Shown here one piece after another: positions 50,648 through 59,487 of a stretch of 64,000 nucleotides of DNA. Source of the DNA: JAGXTF01 sp044224315. GTDB lineage: Bacteria; Bacteroidota; Bacteroidia; NS11-12g; UBA955. Location: the NCBI GenBank assembly GCA_044224315.1, contig JBGAKR010000002.1, forward strand, positions 310,001 to 374,000. The letters are read 5' to 3'. The first letter of the stretch is position 1; the number at the start of each line of letters is the position of its first letter. Position numbers and translations under genes: made by a program. The notes beneath the pieces were generated by a model that was not told the origin of the DNA, did not search any database, and was given only the letters and a program-made list of their open reading frames with translations.

Positions 50648-51753
50648 CCCTGATAATAACTGCGCTTGCTGTCCTTTATTTTTTAGTACTGGTTTCAATG
50701 GCATTGATTTTTAACCAAATGAAAGACCGCACAAAAAGCAGCTCTGAATTTCGCAGTTTCAGTGTGGTTATACCTTTCAGAAACGAAGTCCATAATTTAC
50801 CTGCACTAATAAAATCTCTTGGCCAACTTCGATATCCGGCAACCCATATTGAATTTATTTTTTGCAATGATCATTCTACGGATGACAGCTCACTACAGTT
50901 GCAACAATTATTATTGAATTTTCCATTTCCAAATCGGGTATTAGATTTACCCATTACCGCCGCCGGGAAAAAAGCTGCATTAACCCTGGCCATTGAAAAT
51001 TCGAAATACCAATACATCATCACCAGCGATGCGGATTGCAACTACAACCCAGACTGGATAAAGGGGTTTAATGAAATACTTGTATATACAAATTACAAAA
51101 TGGTACTAGGCCCAGTAGTATATGCAACAGAAAAAAATGCAGGGATTATTGAAGTGTATCAATCCATCGAAAATGCTGGGCTCATAATGATTGGAGCTGC
51201 GAGCCTCGCATTGGGCAAACCATTTATGGCAAACGGCGCCAATCTGTGTTTTGCAAAAGATGATTTTTATGCCCTCAATGGATATGCTGGAAACGAACAC
51301 ATTGCTTCGGGCGACGATGAATTTCTGCTTCAAAAATTCAATACCCGTTATCCGAATACAATCGCATTTTTGAAAAATCCGTTTTCAATCGTATATACCG
51401 CACCCCAACCCCATTTTAAAGCCATGGTAAATCAGCGTGTAAGATGGGCTTCTAAAGCAAAATTTCACCAGAAAAAATCCGTTTTTATCGTTCAGCTATT
51501 AACGCTAATTTTCTTTCTGGGCTTGATTTCCAACCTATTTATCAACCCCTCAATTTGGGCCATTTTACCCATTGGAATTAAACTCGCGGCCGACCTTATA
51601 AGTTATCAATTATTCAATTCGTTTTTCAAATTGCCCTACCCGGTATTGAAACAAATTGGCGTAGGATTGCTCCAAATTATTTTCACACCACTTATTGGTA
51701 TTCTGTCAGTTAGCAAAACTTATACCTGGCAGGATCGCCAATACCACGCTTGA
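50644..51753 (+). CDS. membrane-bound family 2 glycosyltransferase
   Basis: 369 residues. An N-terminal hydrophobic helix (about 3-19) and a GT2 domain: SVVIPFRNEVHNLPALIKSL, EFIFCNDHSTDDSS, ITSDADCNYNPDW (the DxD-like motif DAD), GDDEFLLQKF and the C-terminal QRVRWASKAK (QxxRW), the set found in processive or GT2 synthases. Two or three helices close the protein. It probably adds sugar to a lipid or polymer at the inner membrane, in the same operon as two flippase-like proteins and rfaE2. A copy of TTGTATATACAA lies at 51080. Confidence 0.87.
   Translation: MTLIITALAVLYFLVLVSMALIFNQMKDRTKSSSEFRSFSVVIPFRNEVHNLPALIKSLGQLRYPATHIEFIFCNDHSTDDSSLQLQQLLLNFPFPNRVLDLPITAAGKKAALTLAIENSKYQYIITSDADCNYNPDWIKGFNEILVYTNYKMVLGPVVYATEKNAGIIEVYQSIENAGLIMIGAASLALGKPFMANGANLCFAKDDFYALNGYAGNEHIASGDDEFLLQKFNTRYPNTIAFLKNPFSIVYTAPQPHFKAMVNQRVRWASKAKFHQKKSVFIVQLLTLIFFLGLISNLFINPSIWAILPIGIKLAADLISYQLFNSFFKLPYPVLKQIGVGLLQIIFTPLIGILSVSKTYTWQDRQYHA
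51080..51091. repeat. palindrome TTGTATATACAA, copy 6 of 6
   Basis: Inside the GT2 gene (Leu-Val-Tyr-Thr-Asn). Flanks TAC and ATT. Confidence 0.8.
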
Positions 51754-51786
51754 TTAAAACAGGGCTTCCTATTTTTTTTGGGAACC

Positions 51787-54357
51787 ATGAGGGTTATTTT
51801 TTTAATGATATGGGCATGCTGTTCCCCTATTGTAAGGGCACAATTTGCCGACAGTTTTTCCGACAATAATCTAAATCTCAATCCTGCCTGGATATTTAAT
51901 TCTGCTGAGTTTGAGAATATCAGCGGACAATTGCACTCGAAAGCTACCGGCGGAGGCAACATCAATTTCAGTGCCCAATGCCCCTTCAATTCAAAATCAT
52001 CCACCTGGTTTTCATTCGATTTTAAACTCGAAATCAATCCCAGTTCGGCCAATTATTTCGATTACTATATCAGTGCAGATACTTTTCCCGATTTGGCCAA
52101 AAACGGATATTTTATTAGAGCAGGCGATACCAAAGACAACCTGGTTTTATACCGGCTCAACAACGGAATAAAGACAGCTGTAATAACCGGTGCCTCGGGT
52201 TTATTAAATACTTCTTCCTCTCATTATTGTGTGCGAATGATTCATACCCGCGATGGGAATTTACGTTTTTATCGCATCAATCTGGCCGACAGCAGTTGGA
52301 AAACGGAGTATATTGGCCCGGATACATTTTCATTTGAGGGCAAGTACGTTGGAATAAAAATTCAACAATCGGGTGCAACGGCTGCTGGCAAACATTATTT
52401 CGACAATCTGTATACCGGAAATTTTACTGATACTGTTCCTCCACAAATTTTAAATGTGCAATTAAAAACAACCAACACCCTGGATGTAATTTTTTCAGAA
52501 GGATTGGGAAATGCATCCATCGCTAATTTTCAGTTGAATGGCACCGAATATCCAAGCCAGGTATGGCTTGATCAAAATAATGAACGTTTGGTACATCTGC
52601 AGTTTTTAACATCCATGCAAACCGAAACCCCGCATTTTCTTTTGTATAAAAACCTGAATGATTATACAGGCAATGCAATTGCATTATCTAAATTTCCCTT
52701 TCTGATTTCTCATGCCGACACACCGCGTTTCGCCGATTTATGCATAACCGAAATTATGCCCAATCCCGCGCCAGCAGTAGGGCCTATCCCCGAATATGAG
52801 TATATCGAGATTGCCAACCGAAGCCAAAAAAAGTTGCAACTTGGAGGCTGTTTTTTGGGTGATGCTACCTCAAAATTTTTACTGCCCGACTCCATTATTA
52901 ATCCCGGAGAGATTGCACTGCTTTGTTTAAGCAACACCCCATTGTGCAATTTAGCTGGCGTCAAAACCATTGCCATGCCCGGATTTCCAACCCTTAACAA
53001 CGATGCAGATTATGTGTATTTGAAAAATTCTGTGGGTGAACTGATTACAGAATTAAATTACACCCAAAACTGGCATGGTGCGGCCTGGAAAAAAAATGGA
53101 GGATGGAGCCTTGAACGGATAGACACATCGCTATGGTGCATAAATACAGGCAATTGGGCAAGTTGTAAAAATGATGGCGGTACCCCGGGAAAAACAAACT
53201 CAGTTGCTGAAAATTTACCAGAACCCCATAATAATCTTCAGCAAACCTATTTGCCAGACAGTGTGCATTTGCAGCTCAAATTTAAAAATCCCTTAGATAA
53301 AAAAACAGCCTCCGATTTTAAAAATTTTCTAATAGTTGAACCTGGCATTATGGTTGATTCTGCAATTTGTAATGGCAATCAAATTGATTTGAAATTGAGA
53401 GGTAAAATCATTCCTGACAGGGTGTATCATTTAAAATACACTTCACTAAGATCATGCACCCAGAAACCGCTTCCAGATTCGACAGTTGTATTTGGAATGG
53501 CATTAAAAACCATCGACAGCGGATGGATTATGATCAATGAAATTTTGTTTAATCCGGTTGGCGATGGAAGCGATTATGTAGAATTGGTAAATACCAGCAA
53601 TCATATAATTGATTTAAAACTACTGCGTTTGGCCAACCGCAGCAGCAACGGACAAATAGATCTGGTAATAGCGGCATCTGAACTGGGGAATGTATTATTT
53701 CCAGGTGATTATTGCGTATTTACTGAATCTATTCAATCTACCCTTGCACAATATCCAATGCACCAATTAGAAGCAATGATAGAACTTAAAGAATTGCCTG
53801 TGTATGCCAATGATTGGGGGCATGTGTTGATATTAAACAGGAATGGAAATATTCTGGATGAATTTAGCTACGATGCGAATTTTCATCATGCACTTTTATT
53901 CAATAATGAGGGAGTATCACTGGAAAAATTCAGACCCGATTTGGCGTCTAACCTTCCACAAAACTGGAGCAGTGCTGCATCGGCTGTTCAATTTGGCACA
54001 CCCGGATTAATCAATTCACAATTTCAGTTCGAGCATAGCAAAACCACAAATCTTCAAGCAGTCTTGCCTTATTTCACGCCCGATAATGATGGAAATGAGG
54101 ATATATTACAGGTAAACTACGAATTGAAAAAACCGGGCTACTTGCTTACTGCCATTATATTTTCGGAAAATGGTGCCGAGGTTTCACGCATATTTCACAA
54201 TTACTCTCTGGCGCAATCGGGCGAAATATTCTGGGATGGGAAATTGGGCAATCGTATTATTTCAGCGGGGAATTATGTTTTATTTGCAGAACTATTCCAT
54301 CCGCAAGGAGATGTAATTCACCAAAAAATAAGTTTTAGTGTACTAAGCCATCCTTAA
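51787..54357 (+). CDS. exported protein with two lamin-tail domains and FlgD-like C terminus
   Basis: 856 residues from the ATG at 51787, with a signal peptide (MRVIFLMIWACCSPIVRAQ). A lectin/glucanase-like N-terminal sandwich comes first (about 20-210), then two lamin-tail domains: ADLCITEIMPNPAPAVGPIP with EYEYIEIANRS, and WIMINEILFNPVGDGSDYVE with LVNTSNHIIDL. The C-terminal ~100 residues resemble the FlgD/gliding Ig-like fold (YFTPDNDGNEDILQVNYEL, GEIFWDGKLGNRIISAGNYVLF), so it may be a T9SS passenger, though a standard sorting motif is not clear. It starts 33 bp after the GT2 stop, and prmC follows with no gap. Confidence 0.8.
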   Translation: MRVIFLMIWACCSPIVRAQFADSFSDNNLNLNPAWIFNSAEFENISGQLHSKATGGGNINFSAQCPFNSKSSTWFSFDFKLEINPSSANYFDYYISADTFPDLAKNGYFIRAGDTKDNLVLYRLNNGIKTAVITGASGLLNTSSSHYCVRMIHTRDGNLRFYRINLADSSWKTEYIGPDTFSFEGKYVGIKIQQSGATAAGKHYFDNLYTGNFTDTVPPQILNVQLKTTNTLDVIFSEGLGNASIANFQLNGTEYPSQVWLDQNNERLVHLQFLTSMQTETPHFLLYKNLNDYTGNAIALSKFPFLISHADTPRFADLCITEIMPNPAPAVGPIPEYEYIEIANRSQKKLQLGGCFLGDATSKFLLPDSIINPGEIALLCLSNTPLCNLAGVKTIAMPGFPTLNNDADYVYLKNSVGELITELNYTQNWHGAAWKKNGGWSLERIDTSLWCINTGNWASCKNDGGTPGKTNSVAENLPEPHNNLQQTYLPDSVHLQLKFKNPLDKKTASDFKNFLIVEPGIMVDSAICNGNQIDLKLRGKIIPDRVYHLKYTSLRSCTQKPLPDSTVVFGMALKTIDSGWIMINEILFNPVGDGSDYVELVNTSNHIIDLKLLRLANRSSNGQIDLVIAASELGNVLFPGDYCVFTESIQSTLAQYPMHQLEAMIELKELPVYANDWGHVLILNRNGNILDEFSYDANFHHALLFNNEGVSLEKFRPDLASNLPQNWSSAASAVQFGTPGLINSQFQFEHSKTTNLQAVLPYFTPDNDGNEDILQVNYELKKPGYLLTAIIFSENGAEVSRIFHNYSLAQSGEIFWDGKLGNRIISAGNYVLFAELFHPQGDVIHQKISFSVLSHP

Positions 54358-55158
54358 GTGAGCAACATTGCAGAATTTGAAAAACTTTTGAATCATCTTT
54401 ACAATCGGGATGAGATAAAAGCCATTTATAAATTGCTTGAGGAAAACAACAAAACCAACGATTTACAAGTTTTAAACCGTTTGCAAAATGGGGAACCGGT
54501 GCAATATGTTTTAGGATTTGGATGGTTTTATAACCGACAGTTTGCATTAAACAGCAGCACATTAATTCCAAGGCCTGAAACCGAAGAACTGTGTTACTTG
54601 ATATTGAATGAAACAAAGAACGCTGCAATAAATGGCTGTGAAATAGGAACAGGCAGCGGATGTATTCCCATTACCTTGGCTGCCGAAAATCGCAATACCC
54701 GATTCATAGCAACCGATATTAGCAGGCATGCATTGCAAATAGCCAAACAAAATGCAATTACACATGGGGTAAATGGTCGCATTGAATTTATGGAGCATAA
54801 TTTTTTAACAGATTCAATTCCCGGAAATGATTTTGATCTGATTGTTTCAAATCCGCCCTATATAGATCGCAATGAGCGTGCAGAAATGACTGCCGGTGTA
54901 TTAAAATGGGAACCATGGCAGGCATTATTCCCCGAGGGAGATGACCCGTTTATCTTTTACAGTGGTTTGTTCAACCTGCTCAAGCAGCAAACCAATTTGC
55001 AATGTGTATTGTGGGCTGAGATAAATCCATTTTTTACTGCGCGTTTAGAGGCTTATAATCAGCAGGGTTTTCAGGTAGAAATACACACCGATATCAGCGG
55101 CCATGCCCGTTTTTTAAGGGCAAAAAAAAGGGCCGCTAAGGCCCTTTTTATCAGTTAA
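54358..55158 (+). CDS. prmC: peptide chain release factor N5-glutamine methyltransferase
   Basis: 266 residues from a GTG at 54358, which directly follows the preceding TAA. It methylates the Gln of the GGQ motif in release factors. It has an N-terminal helical domain, QYVLGFGWFYNRQFALNSSTLIPRPETEELCY (in parts), EIGTGSGCIPITLA, FIATDISRHALQIAKQNA, and the substrate motif VSNPPYIDRNERAEM. The last eleven residues (KKRAAKALFIS) are encoded by a terminator hairpin (55125-55149). Confidence 0.94.
   Translation: MSNIAEFEKLLNHLYNRDEIKAIYKLLEENNKTNDLQVLNRLQNGEPVQYVLGFGWFYNRQFALNSSTLIPRPETEELCYLILNETKNAAINGCEIGTGSGCIPITLAAENRNTRFIATDISRHALQIAKQNAITHGVNGRIEFMEHNFLTDSIPGNDFDLIVSNPPYIDRNERAEMTAGVLKWEPWQALFPEGDDPFIFYSGLFNLLKQQTNLQCVLWAEINPFFTARLEAYNQQGFQVEIHTDISGHARFLRAKKRAAKALFIS
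55125..55149. terminator. bidirectional intrinsic terminator within the 3' end of prmC
   Basis: AAAAAGGGCC, loop GCTAA, GGCCCTTTTT: a perfect 10-bp stem with A- and T-runs on both sides, so it can stop both prmC and the convergent histone-like gene (stop at 55168). It overlaps the last prmC codons. Confidence 0.88.
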
Positions 55159-55167
55159 TAGTTAGAA

Positions 55168-55950
55168 TTAAGCGTTAGGGGTGTTGCTATCGGCAGCAGG
55201 AGCTGCAGGTTTAACACCTTTTTTGGTTGCTTTTTTAGCAGCGGGTTTAGCGGCTTTTTTGGCAGCGGGTTTAGCAGCTTTCTTAGCAGCAGGTTTAGCG
55301 GCTTTTTTTGCGGCTGGTTTAGCGGCTTTTTTTGCAGCAGGTTTAGCAGCTTTTTTGGTAGCGGCTTTTTTCGCAGCTGGTTTAGCGGCTTTTTTAGTAG
55401 CGGCTTTTTTAGTGGCTGGTTTAGCAGCTTTTTTAGTAGCGGCTTTTTTCGCAGCGGGTTTAGCAGCTTTTTTGGTAGCGGCTTTTTTCGCAGCTGGTTT
55501 AGCAGCCTTTTTAGTAGCGGCTTTTTTAGTAGCTGGTTTGGCAGCTTTTTTGGCAGCTGGTTTAGCAGCTTTGGCTGGACGACCTGGTTTGCGACCTGCA
55601 GTTTTAGCAGCAGCTTTAGCAGGACGGCCGGGTTTGCGACCTCTTTTTGCTTTTGCTTTTTCTTTTACTTTAGCAATTCTTTTTTCAGCTCTTTCTTTGG
55701 CTTTTTTCACAGCAGCTTCTGCTTTAGCTTCTTGTTTAACAAGTTCGCGGGCTGCAGATACTTTTGCTTTTGCAATTGCTTTTGATACTGAAGCAACTTC
55801 TTTTTCCAGAGCATCAAAAATAGTTGATTTTCTGGCTTTACGTCCCCGTTTAACTCCAGTTGTTTTGTTCTTAGAGCCGGGTTTACGTCCCCTTTTCTTG
55901 GGAGCAGCAGCACTTGCAGGTGCTTTTACTGCTTTAGGTTTGCGTGGCAT
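55168..55950 (-). CDS. histone H1-like Lys/Ala-rich DNA-binding protein
   Basis: 260 residues from the ATG at 55950 (MPRKPKAVKAPASAAAPKKR). N-terminal AT-hook-like motifs (KRGRKPGSKNK, RGRKARKS, KRGRKPGRPAKA, GRKPGRPAKA) surround a helical stretch (about 50-100, IFDALEKEVASVSKAIAKAK). The C-terminal ~125 residues repeat KPAAKKAATKKAA and KPAAKKAA, as in eukaryotic H1 tails and bacterial H1-like proteins. Such proteins bind and compact DNA. The nucleotide repeats are near-identical and prone to length change. Expected to be abundant; the prmC-side terminator serves it as well. Confidence 0.88.
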   Translation of the reverse strand: MPRKPKAVKAPASAAAPKKRGRKPGSKNKTTGVKRGRKARKSTIFDALEKEVASVSKAIAKAKVSAARELVKQEAKAEAAVKKAKERAEKRIAKVKEKAKAKRGRKPGRPAKAAAKTAGRKPGRPAKAAKPAAKKAAKPATKKAATKKAAKPAAKKAATKKAAKPAAKKAATKKAAKPATKKAATKKAAKPAAKKAATKKAAKPAAKKAAKPAAKKAAKPAAKKAAKPAAKKAAKPAAKKATKKGVKPAAPAADSNTPNA

Positions 55951-56498
55951 AATTCTTTTTTTTATTGGTTGATGTTGCAAATTTCAAAATAATTTCTAAG
56001 ATACAAACATCTTTTTACAAAATTTAATTTTAAGAATGTGGATATTTACAAGCATTCACCGAAATTTATACTGTTTTTATAAGCGCAATCAAATTAATTA
56101 AATAATTTAAACCCACGCCCACAAAGGATTATAAAAAATAATAACACTATATTGGACATCCCTGGCAAATTGGATTTGCAATGTGTGGATAAATGAATCA
56201 TTTTCGGTGCTTATGAACTCTAAATCATATAAATTTCACTCCATTTTTGAATAAATTCTACCCGATTTCAAACTTCTTTTCGATAGTTTTCTCCTAAACA
56301 CTTTTTCATTTCTTTCGTTAAACACCCAATTTACAGGTAATTTTTCCGAATTTTATCACTTCAGTTCCAATATCCATATAACCCTTACCAGTAAAGACAT
56401 CTAGCTACTATTCAACCCCATTTGGACATTTTATTTCTGATTGGGTTTCGTCAATTTTCCGAGTCTTGTTCGTAGATTTGTATCCTAACCTTTCTGCT
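55951..56498. other. 548-bp AT-rich intergenic region between histone-like gene and dxs
   Basis: Very AT-rich. It contains one perfect DnaA-box match on the minus strand (TTATCCACA, 56184-56192) and a one-off match (ATATCCACA, 56037-56045). No gene, hairpin or repeat array is seen. The dxs -7 element lies near the right end. Confidence 0.45.
56473..56480 (+). promoter_or_regulatory. -7 element of dxs
   Basis: TAGATTTG fits TAnnTTTG. It lies within the first codons of the longest dxs frame, which argues for a later start. A matching -33 is weak. Confidence 0.4.
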
Positions 56499-58235
56499 TT
56501 GCCAATTTCAGATAAAATACAAACACCCCACGATCTAAAACAACTCGATGAAGGACTTTTGATTGCATTTTGTGAGGAAATCAGAGCGTATTTTATCAGC
56601 ACCATCCTCCACAGTGGGGGCCATTTTGCCGGAAATCTGGGTGTAGTTGAACTTAGTGTTGCATTGCACTACGTTTTTAATTTTGAATCGGATCGCATCA
56701 TTTGGGATGTTGGTCATCAGGCATATATCCATAAATTACTTACAAACCGAAAAGAAGCCCTTAAACATATTCGCGAATTCAACGGAATTTCGGGCTTTCC
56801 AAAGATGACCGAGAGTACCTGGGATCACTTTGGCACAGGCCACTCAAGTACCAGTATTTCCGCAGCTCTTGGCATGGCCGTGGCTGCCAGTTTAAAGGGC
56901 CAAAATCAACGAAAAATCGTAGCTGTTGTTGGCGATGGTGCACTGACCGGTGGAATGAGTTTTGAAGCACTCAACAATGTAATTTCTACCCACCCAAACC
57001 TGCTAATCATCCTCAATGACAACCATATTGGTATAGACCCTAATACAGGCGCAATCGACCGCCACCTGCAGGATATAAGCTCTCATACCGAAAATATTTT
57101 TACCAATTTCGGACTTCCTTATCAAGGTCCAATCGATGGCCATAACCTACCAGAATTGATTCGGGTTTTTAATGCCGCTAAATCGGTCATCGGTCCCCAG
57201 GTTTTGCATCTTAAAACCACCAAAGGCAAGGGATACCTTCCTGCCGAAACCGAGCAAACCCGCTGGCACAGCACATCTCGCTACGTCAAAATCAATCCGC
57301 CGGCAAAACCCGCAAACCGAAAATGGCAAGACGTATTTGCCGATACTTTGATTGAACTGGCCCAACACAATTCTCAAATCCTGGGAATTACACCTGCAAT
57401 GCCAAGCGGTAGTGGAATGATTAAAGCAATGGAAAAATTCCCTACCCGTTTTTTTGATGTGGGTATTGCCGAACAACATGCCATTACGTTTGCCGCCGGA
57501 CTTGCAACCGAAGGTTTTATTCCTTTCGTAAATATTTATTCTACATTTTTACAGCGCGGTTATGACCAATGGATCCACGATGTTGCATTGCAAAAACTTC
57601 CGGTTGTTTTGTGTATCGACCGAGCCGGACTTGTTGGGGAGGACGGCCCTACCCACCATGGAACCTTTGATATAGCATTTTTACGCTGCATTCCAGACAT
57701 TATCATTTCTGCTCCGCGCAATGAAATTGAATTCAGAAATTTGATGCACACTGCTGCAAAAACCCAAATTCCTTTTTGCATTCGATATCCAAAAGGCGAA
57801 GGATTTTTAAATCAATTGCCCTCAGAATTAAATACAATCGATGCTGGCAAAGCAGTTGCACTTAAAAATGGAAAAAAAGTAGCCATTATCAGCACCGGAA
57901 TTACAAGCACATTTGCATTGCAAGCTGCAGAACTAACCAAACAACCTGCAGGTATATTTCATTTTCCGTTTATAAAACCATTGGATACCGATTGCTTAAA
58001 TCAAATTGCCCGCGATTATACTAACATTATTACAATTGAAGATGGGGCCATTACGGGAGGCTTTGGCGAAGGTATTGCCGATTACATGGCAAGCATTGCC
58101 TATAATGGCAAAATTAAGCACCTTGGAATCCCCGATGCATTTATTACCCATGGAGATAATGCCATTCTGTATGATATATGCGGATATTCTCCTGCTAAAA
58201 TAGCTGCTGCCATCGACGCCGCTTTTGCAGAATAA
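56499..58235 (+). CDS. dxs: 1-deoxy-D-xylulose-5-phosphate synthase
   Basis: 578 residues from a TTG at 56499 (MPISDKIQTPHDLKQL); a TTG at 56466 gives 589 but overlaps the -7 element. It condenses pyruvate and glyceraldehyde 3-phosphate with thiamine diphosphate, the first MEP-pathway step to isoprenoids. Motifs: SGGHFAGNLGVVELSVALHYVF (in part), DVGHQAYIHKLLT, GHSSTSISAALGMA, the ThDP motif GDGALTGGMSFEALNN, then DRAGLVGEDGPTHHGTFDIA and the C-terminal ITIEDGAITGGFGEGI. Slightly shorter than E. coli Dxs (620) because of a shortened central linker (about residues 200-280). Confidence 0.93.
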   Translation: MPISDKIQTPHDLKQLDEGLLIAFCEEIRAYFISTILHSGGHFAGNLGVVELSVALHYVFNFESDRIIWDVGHQAYIHKLLTNRKEALKHIREFNGISGFPKMTESTWDHFGTGHSSTSISAALGMAVAASLKGQNQRKIVAVVGDGALTGGMSFEALNNVISTHPNLLIILNDNHIGIDPNTGAIDRHLQDISSHTENIFTNFGLPYQGPIDGHNLPELIRVFNAAKSVIGPQVLHLKTTKGKGYLPAETEQTRWHSTSRYVKINPPAKPANRKWQDVFADTLIELAQHNSQILGITPAMPSGSGMIKAMEKFPTRFFDVGIAEQHAITFAAGLATEGFIPFVNIYSTFLQRGYDQWIHDVALQKLPVVLCIDRAGLVGEDGPTHHGTFDIAFLRCIPDIIISAPRNEIEFRNLMHTAAKTQIPFCIRYPKGEGFLNQLPSELNTIDAGKAVALKNGKKVAIISTGITSTFALQAAELTKQPAGIFHFPFIKPLDTDCLNQIARDYTNIITIEDGAITGGFGEGIADYMASIAYNGKIKHLGIPDAFITHGDNAILYDICGYSPAKIAAAIDAAFAE

Positions 58236-58240
58236 TTAAA

Positions 58241-58813
58241 TTAAAGTATTTTAACGAGATTTACCCAGTTGTCAATTAATTGCTGTCCATGTGGGGTTAA
58301 AATACTCTCAGGATGGAATTGCACACCCCATATTTTTTTTGAAACATCACTTACCGCCATCGTTTCTCCTTTATAATCGGCATCGGTTTTTAAAGCAGTT
58401 TCTCCATTTTGTTTAATAATAAGAGAGTGATACCGCCCTGCTTGCATCGGGTTTTCTATTCCTTCAAAAATACCTGTCGAATTGTGCGAAATCATTGAAC
58501 TTTTTCCATGTACCGGAATACTTGCTTTTACCAATTCCCACCCGTATTGCAGCCCTATGGCTTGCATACCCAAACACACGCCCAGCATAGGCTTTCTGCC
58601 CAAGTTGTGTTTTACAAAATCCATCAATTTCCCAGCATCCTTGGGTGTACATGGGCCTGGACTTAACACTGCCGCATCAAAATTCACCAAATCAAATTGG
58701 GAGGGAGTTATTTCATTATTGCGAACCGTGAAAACCTCGGCACCTGTATTTTGCAAATAATGCAATAAATTAAAAGTAAAACTATCGTAATTGTCGAGCA
58801 ACAGGATTTTCAA
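58241..58813 (-). CDS. pabA: anthranilate/aminodeoxychorismate synthase component II
   Basis: 190 residues, glutamine amidotransferase class I. It supplies ammonia to a chorismate-using partner for tryptophan or folate. The catalytic Cys is in MLGVCLGMQAIGLQYG, the oxyanion and His/Glu in WGVQFHPESILTPHGQ, and LLDNYDSFTFNLLHYLQ is the PabA/TrpG start. I cannot separate PabA from TrpG by sequence, but with no trp genes nearby and tsaB in front, folate is slightly preferred. The synthase partner (PabB/TrpE) is not in the window; the MenF at 62.4 kb needs no amidotransferase. The gene overlaps tsaB by 4 bp. Confidence 0.85.
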   Translation of the reverse strand: MKILLLDNYDSFTFNLLHYLQNTGAEVFTVRNNEITPSQFDLVNFDAAVLSPGPCTPKDAGKLMDFVKHNLGRKPMLGVCLGMQAIGLQYGWELVKASIPVHGKSSMISHNSTGIFEGIENPMQAGRYHSLIIKQNGETALKTDADYKGETMAVSDVSKKIWGVQFHPESILTPHGQQLIDNWVNLVKIL

Positions 58814-59487
58814 AGCGCAAATTTTTTAGAAATTCCAGGTATAAAATCCTTTAAATAAAAAGGTTGAAAATATGCAGTATCCTCAAATTGTAATTTATGA
58901 AATTTTGCAACTGCCTCATTTACACAAAATGATGCATGGGGTTCTGAATGGCTGAAGTCGATTTGATTAAATCCGCCAACCAATTGTTGCCATTTTGCAT
59001 TAGAATTGCCACAAATTACCACTTTCTTATTAGCATATTCATGCAAGGTAGGAGCCTCTAAAGTAACGGCAGCCATTTCGCTTATAGCAATTCCCTCGCG
59101 GTTAAAAATCTGCAGGTAAACATCATCGCGTCGGGCATCCAACATAGTTATGGCAATTTCAGCATCGGTATACATTTCTAACCCATGCAGTGCCATCCCT
59201 AAAAAACCATTTACCGAAATTAATGGCACTTGCCTTGCATAACAAATACCTTTTGCCATGCTGGTCCCAATGCGCAATCCGGTATAACTTCCCGGACCTT
59301 TGCATATGGCTACCGCAGATAAAACTGCATTTTTTTCAATAAAATCCAATGCGCGATTTACCATTTCGGGCAACATCTCGGCATGCTTATTATGCATTTC
59401 CGACTGTTCGGCAAAAACAGTTTTACCCGTTGTTTCAAAAACAGCGACTGAACACAAAACCGAAGAAGTTTCTAAACTTAAAATCAA
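58810..59487 (-). CDS. tsaB: tRNA threonylcarbamoyladenosine biosynthesis protein TsaB
   Basis: 225 residues. A partner of TsaD in adding t6A at position 37 of tRNAs that read ANN codons. Motifs: MILSLETSSVLCSVAV, HAEMLPEMVNRAL and the signature KGPGSYTGLRIGTSMAKGIC. The C-terminal half is variable, as in the family. It overlaps the LON-domain gene by 4 bp and pabA by 4 bp, so all three are coupled. Confidence 0.94.
   Translation of the reverse strand: MILSLETSSVLCSVAVFETTGKTVFAEQSEMHNKHAEMLPEMVNRALDFIEKNAVLSAVAICKGPGSYTGLRIGTSMAKGICYARQVPLISVNGFLGMALHGLEMYTDAEIAITMLDARRDDVYLQIFNREGIAISEMAAVTLEAPTLHEYANKKVVICGNSNAKWQQLVGGFNQIDFSHSEPHASFCVNEAVAKFHKLQFEDTAYFQPFYLKDFIPGISKKFAL

Noticed and set aside
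55181..55972. Plus-strand Ala/Leu-rich frame of 263 residues
   Set aside because: It is the mirror of the Lys/Ala-repeat gene on the other strand; it has no start context and its low complexity is a by-product.
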